The notes beneath the pieces were generated by a model. The model was not told the DNA's origin and ran no database searches. It worked only from the letters and a program-made list of their open reading frames with translations. A program made the translations under genes and the position numbers. Below, one piece after another: positions 24,949 to 34,772 of a stretch of 64,000 nt of DNA (position 1 is the first letter of the stretch; each line of letters starts with the position of its first letter). Location: contig NZ_RHOW01000007.1 in NCBI RefSeq assembly GCF_003946215.1, positions 20,091-84,090 of the forward strand, written 5' to 3'. Source of the DNA: Lapidilactobacillus mulanensis. Lineage in GTDB: Bacteria > Bacillota > Bacilli > Lactobacillales > Lactobacillaceae.

Positions 24949-25777
24949 TCACTCCTTTAGCATCGCGCCATGAGAGCACGATTTTTTCAATATTCTTGGC
25001 GATCACATCGGATAATTTCCCAAGTAAGGCATAGATAATGATGCAGCAAATGATCGTTTCCATATCCATGAAATCCTCGGCGTTGGTTGACATATAACCG
25101 ATGCCGGAATCCGAAGCGATGGTTTCCGCCACGATCAAAGTTGTCCACATCACGCCCAAGGCATAGCGAACACCCATCAGGATCGTGGGCAACGCACCGG
25201 GAAAAATGATCTTACTAAATAATTCGCGTTTGTTGAGGCCATATGACTTGCCCATCTCGATCAAATCGGGATCGACCGAACGAATGCCGTGGTAAGTATT
25301 GATATAGACTGGGAATAAAACGCCGACCGCCACCAACGAAATTTTGGCGCCCTCACCGATCCCTAAAGCGATAATCACCAGCGGAATCAAAGAAAGATGG
25401 GGAATATTCCGAAACATTTGAATTGAACTATCGAATAATTCACGCGAGAAACGAGAGATCCCATTCAAAAATCCGAGAATAAATCCAAGGCTGCCACCGA
25501 TCAGAAAACCCATCGTGGCCCGGTACAAACTAATACTGATATTTTTCGGAAGCGTGCCATTCTGAGTCAACTTGATGCCATCCTGCAAAACCGCCAATGG
25601 TGAAGGTAACGTTGAACTGGCTAAAATTCCGAGGCTGCTCGCCCCTTGCCAGGCCGCGATCAACAAAACCGGGATCACCCACGGTAAAACACGATGAATA
25701 TTAAACGAAAAATATTTGTGGTGCGGTTTCAGTGTGGCTTCGGTCGCTTTGATCGTTGCGGTATTATCCAAGGTCAT
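24935..25777 (-). CDS. ABC transporter permease, SsuC/TauC-like
   Basis: The 280-residue permease has six predicted membrane helices and the EAA-like loop ELFSKIIFPGALPTILMGVR, which contacts the ATPase. It is of the BPD_transp_1 NitT/TauT class (LPSPLAVLQDGIKL near residue 55 and RNIPHLSLIPLVIIALGIGE further on are typical). It is the first gene of the five-gene operon, with GGAGA about 7 nt before ATG at 25777. The 150 bp upstream hold the operon's promoter. No obvious riboswitch or operator is seen there. Confidence 0.9.
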   Translation of the reverse strand: MTLDNTATIKATEATLKPHHKYFSFNIHRVLPWVIPVLLIAAWQGASSLGILASSTLPSPLAVLQDGIKLTQNGTLPKNISISLYRATMGFLIGGSLGFILGFLNGISRFSRELFDSSIQMFRNIPHLSLIPLVIIALGIGEGAKISLVAVGVLFPVYINTYHGIRSVDPDLIEMGKSYGLNKRELFSKIIFPGALPTILMGVRYALGVMWTTLIVAETIASDSGIGYMSTNAEDFMDMETIICCIIIYALLGKLSDVIAKNIEKIVLSWRDAKGVNVRD

Positions 25778-25929
25778 GCATCTCCATTCATTTTCTGTCG
25801 GTTAAATAATTGCTGTCATTGATTGATAACTAGTACTTTAGACTTTGCTAACGAATATTTATGGGCAAATTCGGGAATAAAAATACAAGAATAAATGAAG
25901 ATTCTGTGATGACCAACTCATGAGAAACA

Positions 25930-25965
25930 AAAAAATCCCCAACAGATTTAAACTGTTGGGGAAAC
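25930..25965 (-). terminator. terminator of azlCD
   Basis: On the minus strand the stem CCCCAACAG/CTGTTGGGG with a 7-nt loop is followed by ATTTTTTTG. Confidence 0.87.
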
Positions 25966-26032
25966 TAATTTGCTGCTTAATGCGCGTTAAGTGGCGCGAT
26001 ATGATACTTTTTAAACTGTCGAAACTTGCGAC

Positions 26033-26362
26033 TCACCAGCCTAATAATCGGATCGCTGCTAAGGATAATAAACCGACTAAAACGATGACTAATAAATTCT
26101 TAGAAATAATTGCCGACACCACCCTCGGCATCGAGGCCAGCAAATTATTGACATTTAATTCTGGCAAATGGCCCAAATGCTGTGTGAACAGATTGCTGAA
26201 CCACAAAGCCGACATGATCACAACGGGCACGAAGCTCAAATATTCAACGACTGCTTTCGACAGGCTGAATTTTTTCAATAACACAAACGGTAGGATGCGC
26301 GATAACCAAGTCACCACGCCGCAACCGATGATGGTCAACAATACAAATTTAAAAGAAGGCAT
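26033..26362 (-). CDS. azlD: AzlD family branched-chain amino-acid exporter small subunit
   Basis: The 109-residue protein has four hydrophobic segments and the AzlD pattern (TWLSRILPFVLLKKF near the N terminus, then VVEYLSFVPVVIMSALWF). AzlD works with AzlC to export branched-chain amino acids or analogues such as 4-azaleucine. It overlaps the end of azlC by 14 bp. A terminator follows 70 bp downstream. Confidence 0.88.
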   Translation of the reverse strand: MPSFKFVLLTIIGCGVVTWLSRILPFVLLKKFSLSKAVVEYLSFVPVVIMSALWFSNLFTQHLGHLPELNVNNLLASMPRVVSAIISKNLLVIVLVGLLSLAAIRLLGW

Positions 26363-27056
26363 GCTTGATCACCACCCCGATTCCACAACCGACCACCGTC
26401 ACAACTAAGATCAAAATATTGCTAGGAATAAAAATAAACCCGAGATAAATCAAGACCAAGGTGATCCCAACCATCAGTAATTGCAACATGCGAGGCAATG
26501 AGCGGTCCGTGATGATCTGCAAATATAAGAGGCCGATAAACATGGCGACGATGGCGAAATCTAATCCAAATTTTTGCGGATCTGGAATAAAGTTGCCCAG
26601 CAACGCACCGACAAAAGATGAGATCGCCCAGGTTAAATACGCGACCACATTCGCCGTGTTGAACCAAGCAAAGCTCAGATGATGATCGGTGAAATTCAGC
26701 TTGTTCATCCCCAACACGAAACTTTCGTCGGTCAATAAAGTGCCAACTAGAATATTTTCACTCATTTTATTTTTCTTAAAGTATGGCGCTAAGGTGGTGC
26801 TCAATAAGATCATCCGCGCGTTGACGAGGAAGGTGGCGAAGACGATCGACAAAAGTGGACTGCCCACCGCCAACATCGAAACGGTAATAAACTGGGCGGA
26901 TCCGGCGTAAATAATGATCGATGTTAACAAAACGACCAGCGGACTAAAGCCGGTCGCGCGACCAACAATGCCGAAAGTCACGCCTAGACCCACGTAGCCA
27001 AATGCAGTTGGCAATGTTTCTTTGAATGCGGTCAACGAATCGAGTTTATCATTCAT
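26349..27056 (-). CDS. azlC: AzlC family branched-chain amino-acid exporter large subunit
   Basis: The protein is 235 residues from ATG at 27056, where AAGGAG lies 9 nt upstream. The frame stays open 45 nt further, but the extension is outside the family. Typical AzlC features are FKETLPTAFGYVGLGVTFGI at the N terminus, VLLTSIIIYAGSAQFI and the LVNARMILLSTTLAPYFKK loop. About eight membrane helices are present. It forms a transporter with AzlD, whose gene it overlaps. No Lrp or AzlB regulator is adjacent. Confidence 0.9.
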   Translation of the reverse strand: MNDKLDSLTAFKETLPTAFGYVGLGVTFGIVGRATGFSPLVVLLTSIIIYAGSAQFITVSMLAVGSPLLSIVFATFLVNARMILLSTTLAPYFKKNKMSENILVGTLLTDESFVLGMNKLNFTDHHLSFAWFNTANVVAYLTWAISSFVGALLGNFIPDPQKFGLDFAIVAMFIGLLYLQIITDRSLPRMLQLLMVGITLVLIYLGFIFIPSNILILVVTVVGCGIGVVIKHAFF

Positions 27057-27200
27057 CGCGGTGACTCCTTCATAAAAAAATGTGCCCATCAATAGCAGCA
27101 CTAAATAATATCTTTATGAGTATTCTAATTTTCCATTAATCTAAAGTCAAACGCAAATCTGTCAGTCAACGCCTAAAATTCTTGCAGGTATGCCGATTTC

Positions 27201-27230
27201 GTGACTCGACTCCAGTCAGTTTTATATAAT
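27201..27230 (+). promoter_or_regulatory. promoter of the SDR gene
   Basis: -10 TATAAT (27225-27230) is perfect. A weak -35, GTGACT (27201-27206), lies 18 bp upstream. Confidence 0.6.
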
Positions 27231-27276
27231 GAAATTAGTCGACAGCACCCCCGGATTTAAAATGAGGAGGAATTTG

Positions 27277-28170
27277 ATGCCAGAGCCAAAATTAGTAGAC
27301 CCACGAAGTCTTTATCATACTGAGAAATTTCCAGAACAAGACCAAGACACGCCGGCATTACAAAATCAGATGCGGCCCAAACCCGATTGTGGTGAGGAGA
27401 GCTATCGAGGTCACGAGCGTTTATTGAATCGACGCGTGCTGATCACGGGTGGTGATTCGGGGATCGGACGCGCAGCGGCGATTGCTTATGCGCGCGAAGG
27501 CGCCAACATTGCCTTGCAATTTTTCCCTGGTGAAGAAGCAGACGCGCAAGAAGTTGCGGCATTGATCGAAGCGGCTGGTCGCCGGGCAATTTTATTACCT
27601 TCGGACCTCCGCGATGCCGCCGCGCCCAAAGAAATTGTCGAACAAGCACTCACAGGATTGGGCGGTCTAGATACGTTGGTGTTGAATGCAGCGCAACAAA
27701 TTTCTGAGAGTTCGATCGAAGACATGCCATTGGTTCAAGTCCACGATACATTCAAGGTGAATATTATCGCCATGTTTGCCATCGTCCAAGCCGCACTCCC
27801 CCGCCTAAAACCAGGCAGTGCGATCGTGACCACAACTTCGGTGCAGGCCTTCGAACCAAGCGAACACTTATTAGATTACGCAGCCACCAAAGCAGCCATC
27901 GCGAACTTCACCGTCGGCCTTGCCAAACAATTAGCACCAAAAGGCATCCGCGTAAACGGCGTAGCACCCGGCCCGATTTGGACACCATTACAACTCGACC
28001 AAGGCCAACAACCAGGATCGATCCCAGAATTCGGCCAAGATTCATTAATGGAACGCGCAGGCCAACCCGCAGAATTAGCCCCAGTCTACGTCTTCCTAGC
28101 CTCAAACGAAGCCAGCTACGTCACAGCCCAAATCTACGGCGTAACAGGAGGACAAGCGATTAATTTGTAG
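27277..28170 (+). CDS. SDR family oxidoreductase, general stress protein 39-like
   Basis: The protein is 297 residues from ATG at 27277, which follows GGAGGA by 7 nt. In-frame codons further upstream lie in the promoter. It belongs to the YdaD/GSP39/YhxC group of short-chain dehydrogenases with an N-terminal extension (FPEQDQDTPALQNQMRPKPD). The cofactor loop is TGGDSGIGRAAA, followed by NAAQQ and the catalytic Ser in TTTSVQAFEPS. YAATKAA (Tyr and Lys) and APGPIWTPL follow. NADP(H) use and the substrate are unknown. In bacilli this group is induced by general stress. Short palindromes of the second family follow directly after the stop. Confidence 0.88.
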   Translation: MPEPKLVDPRSLYHTEKFPEQDQDTPALQNQMRPKPDCGEESYRGHERLLNRRVLITGGDSGIGRAAAIAYAREGANIALQFFPGEEADAQEVAALIEAAGRRAILLPSDLRDAAAPKEIVEQALTGLGGLDTLVLNAAQQISESSIEDMPLVQVHDTFKVNIIAMFAIVQAALPRLKPGSAIVTTTSVQAFEPSEHLLDYAATKAAIANFTVGLAKQLAPKGIRVNGVAPGPIWTPLQLDQGQQPGSIPEFGQDSLMERAGQPAELAPVYVFLASNEASYVTAQIYGVTGGQAINL

Positions 28171-28528
28171 GGTGCGGAGAGCAACGGGTGAAATCAACAG
28201 CTAAGACAACTAAAACCGAAAGTTTGCACTTTAACTTTTGCGTTTTAGCTACTTAGGCACTAATTTCAGTGTTGCGCAGCACGTTTCAGAGTGTGAAAAA
28301 CCACGGGTGAAATTGAGGATTAACGTAACTGATTCAAAAATCCATGCACTTGGGATTTCTGAATCAGTTCGTTAACCGGAAATTTCAGTGGTTTTGAACA
28401 CGTTTAGAGTGCGGAGCAACCTGGGTTGAAATCAACAGCTAAGCTAGCTAAAACCGAAAGCTTGCACTTTAACTTTTGCGTTTTAGTTTCTTAGATGCTT
28501 GATTTCAGTTGCTCGCAGCACGTTTCAG
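28171..28528 (+). repeat. tandem array of three short palindromes (second repeat family)
   Basis: Units at about 28171-28287, 28288-28404 and 28405-28528, each starting near AGAGTGCGGAGCAAC and ending near GCAGCACGTTT. Units 1 and 3 share inner stems (CAACAGCTAAG..AACCGAAAG), while unit 2 has an unrelated inner stem resembling that of 14131-14249. The common frame is ACGGGTGAAAT with ATTTCAGT. This covers the gap before the Mga-like gene. Confidence 0.85.
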
Positions 28529-28577
28529 AGTGCAAAAAAGCACCGCCTCCATTCCAACTAGAAGGCGATGCACAGAC

Positions 28578-28625
28578 CGTTCTTCTCCGGCTACTTTTCA
28601 GCCGAAGAAGAACGTTTTTTCTTTT
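28578..28625 (+). terminator. terminator after the palindrome array
   Basis: CGTTCTTCTCCGGCT pairs with AGCCGAAGAAGAACG, with TTTTTTCTTTTT on the plus strand. It would stop read-through from the SDR gene. Confidence 0.7.
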
Positions 28626-28635
28626 TAAACAGGTC

Positions 28636-30186
28636 TTACACGATTTCAAAATCAGGTTGAAACCGAGTTACTTTATCCAAGTATGCGGCTTTTAAATACG
28701 CGTTCAAAGCTGGATAATCAAATTCGTACTCGATGCCAAAAATCACAAAAACGCGAGCGTCATTTTGCTGCAAGTAACGACCTTGCTGATTTGTGAGGAT
28801 CACGTCATAATTTTCACTGCGATTATAAATCCCGATTTCATACGGAAACGTGTTGTCAAAATGCCGCGTGACATTTTCGATTGCGGTTTCTGCGACCACA
28901 TCTTCAAACGGAAAGTCGCAACCAATTTTCAAGCGAATGCCAATACTCCTATAAATCATGTGCAAGATCATCGCATATCTGCCGATCAATTCGAACCGCA
29001 AATCCGCATATTTCTGTGGATCAATTTCCAATCCAGTCAGCACGTGCATTGCCATCTTCTGACAAAAATCACCAAATTTTTGATTGGGTAAATAATCAAT
29101 TTCAGGTTGCCATAGCTGCTCGTTAAAAGCCTCGGCTAATTGATTGGTCTGATAAACATCGATGGTTCCACGAAAATAGGCAATGCGAAAATGAGTCTTG
29201 ATGACCGATAAAGAAAGTCGATGAATCAATTGCGGATCCAACTCGAATTTGGCAAATGCGTGGTGCAATCGCTGGTCCACATACCGATTGCATTCATGGA
29301 CCCGCGGATCACTCGCACCCGAAAAAAGCACGATTTCAGAAGTGACTGGACTCTTCACATTGAAACAATAATTACTCATCAGAAATAATAACAGCGATTT
29401 AGATTCTGTTTGCGTCCATTCAAGCCCCCATTGTCCGAAACAATCCCGCAAAAACTTCGCAGATAATTGCACCGATTCAGGTGCGCTCGCTAATCTTGTA
29501 TCAAGTTCCTGTGCAAAATCGCCCGTGATCGAATGGCCAAATTCAAGTCGTTGCTTGGCAATCGCTAAATAAATCATCGCCTTCAATTCACCGCTCTCAG
29601 TCAACACGTTGCCATATTGTCGGCGAATATCGTTAAACATTTGTTGCCATTGCGGCCGATCAAACGCAATATCGTTGACTAGATTAGGACGACCAAACCA
29701 ATAAAGCTGCATAAAAAAGTGCCGGATTTGCAACTTACTGCCGACAATTTGAAAATTTTGCGTGGTTAATTCAAAGTTGGCTAAGAGCTGATTAATTTCA
29801 CGAATCCGCCGCGTCACCGTCGATGCACTAATGCTTAAATTTTTGATCATCGGTTTCATTTCGACCGGTTGATTTTCAAACAAATAAATCAGCAATTGAT
29901 ATTTGAGCGAATTTTGCAAATAATGCCAGTATACATCCGCTAACGAAAAATTCGCCGCATGAGAGAAACTAACCGTTTGTGTATCGCCACTTTGCAACAC
30001 GATCCGGCCATCTAACTGATCGATATTTTCCTGCAGTGCGGCCAAATCTTGACGCACGGTATTGCGCGCCAAATTTAATTGTTTAGCCAGCAACGAAATC
30101 GGTGTCGGTTGTCGCTGTTTCAAGATGATTTGCAAAATTTGAATTTGTCGATACTCAGTCTTGTCCAATAGCTCAAACAGCTGCAT
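28636..30186 (-). CDS. Mga-like helix-turn-helix / PRD-type transcriptional regulator
   Basis: The 516-residue regulator has an N-terminal HTH of the Mga/HTH_11 type (ISLLAKQLNLARNTVRQDLA, about residues 34-53). A second HTH follows (NLSISASTVTRRIREINQLL, about 115-134), then a long region with the look of Mga/PRD domains. A C-terminal segment (ENYDVILTNQQGRYL and FVIFGIEYEFDYP) resembles an EIIB-like fold. Such regulators control surface-protein genes and may be tuned by PTS phosphorylation. It lies directly downstream of, and on the same strand as, the WxL surface operon, so it is a likely regulator of it. ATG at 30186 has GGGAGGGAG upstream. Confidence 0.8.
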   Translation of the reverse strand: MQLFELLDKTEYRQIQILQIILKQRQPTPISLLAKQLNLARNTVRQDLAALQENIDQLDGRIVLQSGDTQTVSFSHAANFSLADVYWHYLQNSLKYQLLIYLFENQPVEMKPMIKNLSISASTVTRRIREINQLLANFELTTQNFQIVGSKLQIRHFFMQLYWFGRPNLVNDIAFDRPQWQQMFNDIRRQYGNVLTESGELKAMIYLAIAKQRLEFGHSITGDFAQELDTRLASAPESVQLSAKFLRDCFGQWGLEWTQTESKSLLLFLMSNYCFNVKSPVTSEIVLFSGASDPRVHECNRYVDQRLHHAFAKFELDPQLIHRLSLSVIKTHFRIAYFRGTIDVYQTNQLAEAFNEQLWQPEIDYLPNQKFGDFCQKMAMHVLTGLEIDPQKYADLRFELIGRYAMILHMIYRSIGIRLKIGCDFPFEDVVAETAIENVTRHFDNTFPYEIGIYNRSENYDVILTNQQGRYLQQNDARVFVIFGIEYEFDYPALNAYLKAAYLDKVTRFQPDFEIV

Positions 30187-30360
30187 GAAATCTCCCTCCC
30201 CCAGGTTGATAGCTTAACCATAGCACACTTGACGGCGTTTAAAATTCCGACCTTGATTAGAAAAATATATAAAATCTGACATATCCATAAAAAAGACCTG
30301 ATAACTAGCGCAATCCTAGTTAGCAGGTCTCTTTAATTAAGGCCGTTTTGGCGATTTCAA

Positions 30361-32847
30361 TCAAGATTGTGGTCCAGCAACTAAATTCCAGGTAACTTCC
30401 ATTTGATATTTTTCATTGACCTGAATTGCATTCGCCGGATCCACTTCGAGTTGTAATTTATCCTGCTGATTCGCGTTTACTTCAATCGTGCCGCGATCAT
30501 TGGCGGTGTTTTGATAAATAGCCGTTGCATTGTTGGCGATTAAATTTAAAGCCGTGCCGTTTTTGACGTAAGCTAACGCGCTCAATAATTGACGCCCACT
30601 GGTTGTTTGGGCCGCCTTGGTCAAAGTTGCCGTGATCTGCCAAGGTGCCGCCGTCAGCAGCCGTGTATCTAACACGCCGAAACTGTGGTCTCCGCTGGCT
30701 TGATAAACTTTTTTCCGTTCAGGCAGCTGAACTGCATCCCCGAAACTAACCGTCTTCGGTGTATGCGTGAAACTCAGTTGAGCCGCGGGAATATTAATTT
30801 GATTTGGTTTCGTGCTGACCGGATCCAGCGGCATCGTCACCGCTGTCGGGATCGAAATCTGACTCGTTAACGTGGCCGCTTTGGTGGTCACAGTCGTGTT
30901 AGTCAACCCGGGCAATTTGAAATCGTAAGCAATTTTAACTTGATTATTTAGCGTGTTCGCAAAAGTCACCGGAACTTGCAAACTCGTGACTAATCCGGCG
31001 TCATTCACTTTAACCCCGTTGACCGTCAGCGTGCCAGCTTGATATTGCGCGCCAACTGGCAAGTTGATCATCACCTTGGTACCCACTACAGGATTGCCTA
31101 ACTGGCTCAGCGTGAACGTCTGCGTTTCGCGAATGACGTCTGTGCTCAACGCGGTAATTGCCGTGCCGGTTTCTTGCGTGGTTAAATTGGTCACCTGACT
31201 GGCAGCCGTGATTTTCGGTAAATCGGCCACCGTAATCAGGGGTAATTTAACGACGCCGACGTTTTCCGATTGCCAGTGATAAGCAGCCGTTGGATAAGCC
31301 TGTTCCAAAAGTGAATCCTTCAACCGATAATCGAAATAATATTGGCCACTCGCCAATTTCGGCAGCAAGGTTTCCGCGGTAAATTCAGAACTACTGCCAG
31401 TTGGATTGGTAATCGTCTGAAAAAGTGAGTTGGTGAAACCAGCGACTAATTGTTTCGTCTGCGCGTTGTACAACCGATAACGGATCTCGCCGGTTCTAAG
31501 CGAGCTTGCTTTCCACAACGCTTTGACCGTGAACGGCGCCGACGGAATGAACTTGCCATATGGCGCGGTCTGATCTAAATTCGTCGGCGCTAAATTACCA
31601 TCGAGTTGATGGCGGTCGCTGACTTTCAAGACTACCGGTGACAACGGAATCTGGGTCGCATCCGTTCCCGAATAAGTCACGAGCGTCGGCGCCTGATTAA
31701 GTCCAGTCGTTGCAGTCGGCGCATGCGTTAGCTTAGCCCCAGCTGTCGAATTGATCCCGGTGAAAAAATTAACGACGCGATCGAACCGATTCTGTGGCAG
31801 CTGTGCGAAACTCCCCTCGCTTAAATCTAAGACGACTTCACGATTGCTCGTGGTTCCCGGCAAATTGGAATTTTGACCATTCACATATTCTGTCGTGTCG
31901 GCTTTCGTATTATATTTACCCGTATTATCCCAGGGTGACAGATAATTATTCCAAGTCGGAATGATCGTGTTGGCGTTTTGGGCATACTGCGAAGGTGCCA
32001 GAGCGCCATTATTTAATTTGGGATAAAAGCGCCCGGCAGCTGGTGCACCCCACAGATTCCACGCCCGATCTTGCACCGTATTATTGGCATCATAAAAATC
32101 AACAGAGATCCCCGCCTGTGCAGTCAACGCAGGTGGCAATTTTCCCTTAGTCAGAATTTTATCGGGACTGGTATCAAATTTATTACTATTGGCCGTCAGC
32201 TTTTTAATATCTAGAATCAAATTCAACTCCAAGGGAATATCATTGGCATTAAAACCAGAAGAATTATTGATCGTCGAAAAAACACCCGATATATTTCCAT
32301 TGTCCCAAGCACCCAAACTCAATCTGAGTGTGTGATTGCCCGCAGAAAATAAATTCTTCTGATCGAGCGTTATTTCTGCACCATTGACTTTAAACTTACT
32401 GTTAGTCCAATCGAGTGCGTTTAACACATCCGCAGTCAAAACTTCCTTAGGCAGATTGATCAAGGTCACAAACGCGTAGCCATAAAGGGGGATGCTGACA
32501 AAGTCAGATGCATTGGTCAGCTTCACATGATCCGTCCAATTAATATTTAAACTGCCACCAAACCATGGATCGGCAGTTGTTTCACTGACATAATTGACAG
32601 CGAGTTTCGGCAATTGATTGGCACCCGTCAGTTGAACAAATTTACCGCCGGAAATGCCACTGCTCGCCCCATTAGTCGGTGTGATATTTTCATAAGTGTC
32701 GGGATCGTACTCAACTTTCGGTGGGGTCACGCCCACCGCTTCCACTTGGCGCGTCGAAAAACGTCCCAGCACCGTTAATGATCCCACCAACAACAGCAAG
32801 GCTAGAAATAAATGACTGATGGCTGCTCGAGTTCTTTTCGGTTTCAT
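30361..32847 (-). CDS. large WxL-domain surface protein
   Basis: This 828-residue secreted protein has an Arg/Lys-rich N terminus and a hydrophobic signal (about 13-36, cleaved near VEAVG). The middle part has several beta-rich repeats of unknown family (about 60-640). A C-terminal WxL domain (about 690-825) has its two motifs, PWQITATLT and YQMEVTWNLVAGP. WxL domains bind peptidoglycan non-covalently, and these proteins form multi-protein surface complexes thought to bind plant or host polymers. It follows the DUF916 gene by 30 bp and is co-transcribed. ATG at 32847 has GGAGGGT upstream. Confidence 0.82.
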   Translation of the reverse strand: MKPKRTRAAISHLFLALLLLVGSLTVLGRFSTRQVEAVGVTPPKVEYDPDTYENITPTNGASSGISGGKFVQLTGANQLPKLAVNYVSETTADPWFGGSLNINWTDHVKLTNASDFVSIPLYGYAFVTLINLPKEVLTADVLNALDWTNSKFKVNGAEITLDQKNLFSAGNHTLRLSLGAWDNGNISGVFSTINNSSGFNANDIPLELNLILDIKKLTANSNKFDTSPDKILTKGKLPPALTAQAGISVDFYDANNTVQDRAWNLWGAPAAGRFYPKLNNGALAPSQYAQNANTIIPTWNNYLSPWDNTGKYNTKADTTEYVNGQNSNLPGTTSNREVVLDLSEGSFAQLPQNRFDRVVNFFTGINSTAGAKLTHAPTATTGLNQAPTLVTYSGTDATQIPLSPVVLKVSDRHQLDGNLAPTNLDQTAPYGKFIPSAPFTVKALWKASSLRTGEIRYRLYNAQTKQLVAGFTNSLFQTITNPTGSSSEFTAETLLPKLASGQYYFDYRLKDSLLEQAYPTAAYHWQSENVGVVKLPLITVADLPKITAASQVTNLTTQETGTAITALSTDVIRETQTFTLSQLGNPVVGTKVMINLPVGAQYQAGTLTVNGVKVNDAGLVTSLQVPVTFANTLNNQVKIAYDFKLPGLTNTTVTTKAATLTSQISIPTAVTMPLDPVSTKPNQINIPAAQLSFTHTPKTVSFGDAVQLPERKKVYQASGDHSFGVLDTRLLTAAPWQITATLTKAAQTTSGRQLLSALAYVKNGTALNLIANNATAIYQNTANDRGTIEVNANQQDKLQLEVDPANAIQVNEKYQMEVTWNLVAGPQS

Positions 32848-32877
32848 GTTGACCCTCCTTTCACCGTTGATCAGATC

Positions 32878-33954
32878 TTAAGAAGTCTTGAGATCTGAAC
32901 TCGTGGGAGTCAATTTAGCTGGGTCGTCCTCATCGTCTTTGCGACGGCGTTTAAACAGCAGGAAGAAGATCCAGAAGAGTAACACGATGACCAGCGCGAT
33001 CAACAAATAGAGCCACCAAGGTGTTTGTTTATCTTTCGTGACAAAAATCGAGCCTTGATTCACTTTGTTGGCCTGATCTTGATTGACCGTAAACTCATAT
33101 TTAAATTTCCACTCGTATTTGGTCCCAGAACGCGCAACGATCTCCGCGACATAATCACCGGGTTGCGCATGATCGCCAGCTAAATCGAGATTCAGATGAA
33201 AGTTTGAATTGGGCGCTACTAAATATTCGTTGGTCGTGCTTTTAACGTAAACTTTATCGTTGCGCTTGATTTTCGTGGTGAAAATTAAATGATTGATGAT
33301 CGTTGGCGTCGGATTTTGAAACTTCAATTGAACCGTCGTCTTGGCGTTAACGGCAGCCAAATCTCCGGAGACAAGTTTTAAATCAGGTGTGATTGCCGCC
33401 GTACTTTCTTGCAAAACCACCGCGATATTGTAGGCGATCTTATTCTTAACTTGAATCGCGCCCTCGTTTTCGTCGGTTGTACTCGTCTTTTTTTCATTAA
33501 CGGTGATTCCGGCTAACACGCGACCGGCAAATTGGTCGGCTGGTAGTGCCACTTGAATTGGGATCACCACCGAGCTTTTTGCGGCTAATTTATAATCATG
33601 TTGTGCCAAAGTCAGCACCTTGCGCACATCAAACGGAATCGTCGGATCGAGTTTGACTGAACGTTGATTATAATCGATAGTGCCACCGTCGCTGGTGACT
33701 GCTGGATTGATATAAACTTCGAAGGTCCGCGCAGTCGTCGACGGATTAGTCAAGCGAACATTCAACGTTTGTTTCTGACCGGGTGCCACTAACAAATCAA
33801 AATATCCCAGTGATTCATCCTGCTGATTCTTCGGATAAATAGGTGTCACACTAAAGTTGCCCGGATTTTCGGCCGCCTCAGTTTGGTGAGTGGTGGCGAA
33901 GATCCCCCCGAACAAAATGGCAAGGATCACGATCCATTGTTTTTTAAATTTCAT
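32878..33954 (-). CDS. DUF916/DUF3324 WxL-interacting membrane protein
   Basis: The 358-residue protein has a signal peptide (about 1-27), a DUF916 domain (FSVTPIYPKNQQDESLGYFDLLVAPG at its start, about 33-160), a DUF3324 domain (about 165-300), one C-terminal membrane helix (WWLYLLIALVIVLLFWIFFL, about 310-330) and a basic then acidic tail (KRRRKDDEDDP). This is the standard membrane-anchored partner (WxLIP, CscA-like) of WxL proteins. It lies between two WxL genes in the same operon. It should hold the WxL complex at the cell surface. Confidence 0.88.
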   Translation of the reverse strand: MKFKKQWIVILAILFGGIFATTHQTEAAENPGNFSVTPIYPKNQQDESLGYFDLLVAPGQKQTLNVRLTNPSTTARTFEVYINPAVTSDGGTIDYNQRSVKLDPTIPFDVRKVLTLAQHDYKLAAKSSVVIPIQVALPADQFAGRVLAGITVNEKKTSTTDENEGAIQVKNKIAYNIAVVLQESTAAITPDLKLVSGDLAAVNAKTTVQLKFQNPTPTIINHLIFTTKIKRNDKVYVKSTTNEYLVAPNSNFHLNLDLAGDHAQPGDYVAEIVARSGTKYEWKFKYEFTVNQDQANKVNQGSIFVTKDKQTPWWLYLLIALVIVLLFWIFFLLFKRRRKDDEDDPAKLTPTSSDLKTS

Positions 33955-34100
33955 AACCAGCGTCCCCCTCCGCTTTTTTTAGTAAAAGGGATTGCCGTCA
34001 ATGATGCCGACGAGCAACCCCGATAAATCGATCATGTTATTCTTGACACGTTACGTCGAGTCCAATTATTTGTCGGTGCCGACTTGTTGTTAAGATTGAT

Positions 34101-34772
34101 TTAAGCCAGTGGTTCTGAACTTAATGTCCAAGTTAACGTTGCAGAATATTCACCTAACCGAGCTTGCGGAACAGTTAAGCTAATCACGTTGCGTGGATAA
34201 ACTTCCAACCATGAACCGAGTCCTTGACCCTTATCGGCGGTAAAAATCGTCGTCGCCTGATCCGTGCTATCTAACGAAGTAATGTCGCTCGCAGTTGGTG
34301 CCGCACCTTGACCTGCCAAATGAGATTTCACACTGGCTTTGGTCAATGACATGGTTGCACCGTTCAATTTCTTACCAGTATCTTTGAAATCAGTGATCGC
34401 AACTTTCAAATTCCAACCTTGAGACTGCCCGTCACTACTAACACCGCGACGATCAGAAACTTGTAGATAAGGATTCAAGTTGACTGCCGTATAAGTTTTC
34501 GCCGACATTTCCATTTCGTGAGTTCCGAAAGATAAAATTGGCGCTGTGTCCAGTGTTAATGGTCCGGCTAGGCCAGTTGCTGGGTTTTCTGGATCTGGTT
34601 TATTCACTTCACCTGGTAAATTAGGATTCCAAGGGTCAACCGTATCTGTTGGCAATGTAAAAGTAATATCACCAGTCGTGGTTGACGTTGTCGTTTCCGC
34701 GTGAACTGCAGTTGCGCTCGTTCCCAAAATCAACGCTGAGACAAATGCAGATAATAATAGAACTTTTTTCAT
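34101..34772 (-). CDS. WxL domain surface protein (small)
   Basis: The 223-residue protein has a typical signal peptide (MKKVLLLSAFVSALILGTSA, cleaved after VHA), a Pro/Asp-rich segment (VDPWNPNLPGEVNKPDPENP) and a complete WxL domain with GWNLKVAITDF and the C-terminal ATLTWTLSSEP. It is the first gene of the WxL operon. It is a secreted, non-covalently wall-bound protein expected to pair with the DUF916 protein. No LPxTG partner (CscD-like) gene is present, unlike many csc clusters. The 5' region of about 540 bp holds a long perfect palindrome (35020-35067). Confidence 0.87.
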   Translation of the reverse strand: MKKVLLLSAFVSALILGTSATAVHAETTTSTTTGDITFTLPTDTVDPWNPNLPGEVNKPDPENPATGLAGPLTLDTAPILSFGTHEMEMSAKTYTAVNLNPYLQVSDRRGVSSDGQSQGWNLKVAITDFKDTGKKLNGATMSLTKASVKSHLAGQGAAPTASDITSLDSTDQATTIFTADKGQGLGSWLEVYPRNVISLTVPQARLGEYSATLTWTLSSEPLA

